DNA of 64,000 bases from Phoebastria nigripes (lineage: Eukaryota; Chordata; Aves; Procellariiformes; Diomedeidae), in contig JAYKAV010002662.1 in the NCBI GenBank assembly GCA_035582835.1, forward strand, positions 310,001-374,000. Reading direction: 5' to 3'. The translations under genes were made by a program, and so were the position numbers. The stretch's first letter is position 1. Each line of letters begins with the position of its first letter. This document shows, one piece after another, positions 61,401 through 64,000 of the stretch. Under the pieces are notes generated by a model, which saw only the letters and a list, made by a program, of their open reading frames with translations, was not told the DNA's origin and searched no databases.

Positions 61401-62937
61401 CTGGAATTTTAACGTTAAAGTCACAGGACTGTATTGGAGGAATAACCTTTGCCCAGAGGTAGAAAAAGAATTCAGCTCACCTAACNTTAGATATGCGTAA
61501 TGTAGACAACTGCAATTAAGTCAGACACCTCAGGCTCCTCTTATAAGCAATTGCTAGTGCAAGTGCATTTATACATTCACCTGATTTAAATGTACACTTT
61601 ATAATGAGATGTGCCTGGTTCTTCCATTGGCTGTTAAGGGAGTCCAGGTGGTTAGCTCACAGGCAGAGACTACTGCACACCCACATGGTCAGCGTGTTCT
61701 TACCCAGAGCTTCCCGTTGGTGTTTGCGGATGACCTACTGCAGGTCCGAGCACAGAAATATTATTATTAACTGTAATACACCAATGATATCATAAAGGCC
61801 TTTAGGATAAGCNAATCAACATCTAAAATTTAAGGATCCCAACCTTTTATTTCATTCAGGAAACTGCAGATATCAAAAAAGTCTAGGAAACTGATGTAAA
61901 CCCCTGCTCCAGATTTTACACCTTTGTTCTTCTCCTGTCTACATTTTCTGTCACCTGGCAAACTAAAAATCCCATGCAATTCAGACTAAATAATTAAAAG
62001 GTAATTTAAATGACCCCTAGGATGTTCCAGCCCAACTCTAGCTAATCTTGTATTCAAAGACAGAAGCAGAGTGACAGAGGCCAAGAACATCCATTTGTCC
62101 ATTATCATAGGTAGTTTTTCTGTCTGTGTTAGAGTATCTCAAAGGATCTGGGATAAAATGGTCACATCAGGACTGTTTATTCAAAGCTACTTCTAAGTCG
62201 AGGAAAAGAAAATATTTTCTGCCATGTGTGTTAGGCTGGCTGNCTTATATCTCACTTACAGTTAAATACATTCAAAGTAACTCAGAGAAGCAATACCAGG
62301 ATAATGGCAAAATCCACATCCTTCCCCAGCTGGTAGTGACAAAATTATAGGAGGTGGCTGAAGGGTGTTTGATCCTTTTTTGAACTCTTGGGGCCTGCAG
62401 CAGACTCCACTCTTTCTGATTTTGGTCTTTTTTTACTCAAGCCACATACGGTGTATTTGGGTGAATAGTGGGTAGTCCTGTAGCTATGAAACTCAACTGA
62501 GAGGTTATATTTTGTCATCTGTCTCATTTAAGCAGATTCATCTCCCACTCCTCAGAGAGGTGAGGAATCACCAAGCTGGTGTCCTTCTGGAGGTGGACAT
62601 CTTCCCGTGAGGCCTGTGAAAGCTGCTGTGCTCTCTGCACATANATAAAGTTCACTTTAGCAGGGGTCAGGGAAAAGAGAAACGAGATTTTGATTCAGGA
62701 TATACCTAAGAGTTTGGCTGAGCTGTGAGTGACAAAGGTATGGGGCAAAACTGAGTGAAACAGGGCTCTACAGCTGGTTTTCCCTCATCACAAGGGAAAG
62801 TTCATCCCAAATGACTATTCTGGGATGATCAAAGCTACTTGTCTCTTATTTTGGGACTGGAAATACTGTCCTAAGAAAAGATACAACAAACTGTTCTGTT
62901 TTCACAAGACAATTTAGATTTAACTAACTCAGTCCTT

Positions 62938-62984
62938 TTGATCAAAAAACAAAAACAAAAACAAAAAAACAGGAAAAAAAGAAA
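62938..62984 (+). repeat. A-rich (CAAAA)n simple repeat
   Basis: AAAAAACAAAAACAAAAAC-like units with A-runs, about 47 bases. No adjacent retroelement body was seen. Confidence 0.8.
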
Positions 62985-63595
62985 CACTTTGTCAGAAATT
63001 CTCAATTGGCAGCAGTCTGCAAGTACTCTCAGCAGTGTGGACATAGCGTGCCTCTTCNCACAGGGGAATGGAAAACCTTACATGATCTCCTCTTTCCGCA
63101 GGACCAGCATTAATGTGAAAAGGATAAGATGATTGATCCATCAGTGTTTCCATCAAGAGCANATTGAACCAGCCAGGGAGATTGGTCTCGAGGTGGGGAA
63201 ATAAGTTGGAAATCATATGACAGAGGTCTGAAAGCACACTTACTTGAAAAATGAATTGAGTTGTGCAGTGATTTCAGAGTGAAACGATGTGGTATGGGGA
63301 GGAATGGGTGATGAGGACAGACTTTGCTGTCCATCTCAAACCCATAATCTCTTGTGCAGTTGATAATCTTGTGTGTAAAAGGAAATTTTCTGTTCAGTGA
63401 AATTCATCTCTTACTGTAGTGACATTTTTGCTGTTAAAGAAGAAGGGGCCGTAAAATGCACTTCGTCCACATGCAGATCTTTGTATGAACTAGTGAACTC
63501 TCCTGTTTTGGTTGTTGTTGGTTTTGTATTCAGGTAACTATAAACAGGTTTTCGTTTGTAATGTTTTTAAAAGCAATCAAATGTTTCTTTTGCAG

Positions 63596-63654
63596 TAATG
63601 GAGAATTAGGAGAGCCCTCCAGTGGCCAAGCAAAAGAAATACATTGCTATGGCA
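63596..63654 (+). CDS. Exon 5 of unrecognised secreted or membrane glycoprotein
   Basis: Fifty-nine bases with a strong acceptor (TGTTTCTTTTGCAG) and a good donor (GGCA|GTAAGC). The first T completes AG from exon 4 to give Ser. It then reads NGELGEPSSGQAKEIHCYG and ends in phase 1 with A. The other two frames hit stops within a few codons (TAA at once, TAG by the fifth codon), so the phase demanded by exon 4 is the only open one. This agreement supports both exons. The peptide is short and hydrophilic, with one cysteine. No family recognised. Confidence 0.48.
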
Positions 63655-63929
63655 GTAAGCCAAACAAGTCTAGAAACTAGGGGAAGAAATACNTGCTACG
63701 TATTTCAAAGGTAGTAACTTCCAATCCTGTTAGGAATTACTTATATCCTGCTTACGTTGGTCCTTCGATCCAGAAGAATTCCACAGCACTTGAAAAACTC
63801 TCTGTCTATCCCTGAATGAAATAGTATGTATTTATTCATTTGTCATTTCTGTCTAGGAAGGGCTATTTGCATGAAGGGGAAAATACTTTAGGGATAAACT
63901 AATAGGTTTTATATTTAATATCTTTACAG
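63655..63929 (+). other. Intron 5, 275 nt
   Basis: GTAAGC at 63655 to the acceptor TTTAATATCTTTACAG ending at 63929. Contains one N (63693) and no recognisable repeat. Confidence 0.45.
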
Positions 63930-64000
63930 GAAATGAAAATGAAGAGAACTTGGTCCTCACTGAAGTAATTCTTAGTATTCAGGTTGCAATAACTGCAGAA
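63930..64000 (+). CDS. Exon 6, partial, running off the window
   Basis: Follows the acceptor ATATCTTTACAG. GA completes the A of exon 5 to give Arg, then NENEENLVLTEVILSIQVAI and TAE up to the last base, open throughout. The exon may end inside the window at ATTCAG|GTTGCA (about 63982), but the frame also stays open beyond it. The alternating hydrophobic pattern after NENEE looks like a beta strand. With this exon the assembled frame is 711 nt, 237 codons, without a stop. The rest of the protein, including any membrane segment, would lie to the right of the window. Confidence 0.48.

Larger units (their letters stand above)
57695..63595 (+). other. Intron 4 (5.9 kb) of the predicted glycoprotein gene
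   Basis: GTAAAA at 57695 to the strong acceptor AATGTTTCTTTTGCAG at 63595. It contains the CR1 at 58138-58432 and a CAAAA-rich tract near 62940. Exon-like stretches at 60003-60105, 60762 and 61157 have good acceptors but no donor and phase combination better than the direct exon 4 to exon 5 join. Confidence 0.45.

Noticed and set aside
62118..62350. Exon-like frame after CTGTCTGTGTTAG
   Set aside because: Joining it to exon 3 creates a TAG stop at the junction, and no donor was found.
63081..63130. Strong acceptor CTCCTCTTTCCGCAG
   Set aside because: All three frames stop within a few codons and there is no donor; a decoy site unless part of a non-coding transcript.
1..64000. CRISPR arrays, bacterial operons, rRNA or tRNA genes
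   Set aside because: None seen. Tandem arrays present are avian minisatellites and microsatellites without spacer structure; base composition and repeats are vertebrate.

Overview
The window looks like bird nuclear DNA. It carries several CR1 retrotransposon ends of the avian type (3' ends built on the ATTCTATG-like octamer), a solo LTR of an avian endogenous retrovirus with a 5-bp target duplication, and worn MIR-like and older LINE relics. The rest is AT-rich non-coding sequence with many stops and one CpG island. About 70 isolated single N bases are scattered through it, as in a consensus or polished assembly. No bacterial, plasmid or organellar gene is present.

Layout. Positions 1 to about 25,400 appear to be 5' flanking or intergenic DNA: I found no coding exon I can defend, only repeats and microsatellites. 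From about 25,460 to 26,860 the sequence turns GC-rich. A degenerate minisatellite (25,460-26,125) runs into a TATA-less CpG-island promoter (about 26,130-26,860), and a second, regular 62-bp minisatellite (26,559-26,851) follows the first exon. From 26,390 to the window edge I can assemble the 5' part of one plus-strand protein gene. Six exons (26390-26455, 40305-40398, 57194-57358, 57439-57694, 63596-63654 and 63930-64000+) have GT/AG borders and join in compatible reading phase (0, 1, 1, 2, 1) to an open 711-nt, 237-codon frame without a stop. Exon 6 runs off the window.

The predicted protein starts with a signal peptide whose hydrophobic core is split between exons 1 and 2. It then has three N-glycosylation sequons (NVT, NFS, NLT) and several cysteines, so it is probably a secreted or single-pass membrane glycoprotein. 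I do not recognise the family and give no symbol. The model is my own splicing by eye: exons 1-3 are the firmest, while exon 4 (with a 13-A run) and exons 5-6 depend more on phase agreement. Introns 1 and 2 are 13.8 and 16.8 kb and hold most of the mobile-element relics. Intron 3 is only 80 nt.

Limits: identification of the protein, conservation of the exons, the exact transcription start, and the families of the older repeats need database or RNA evidence that I do not have.
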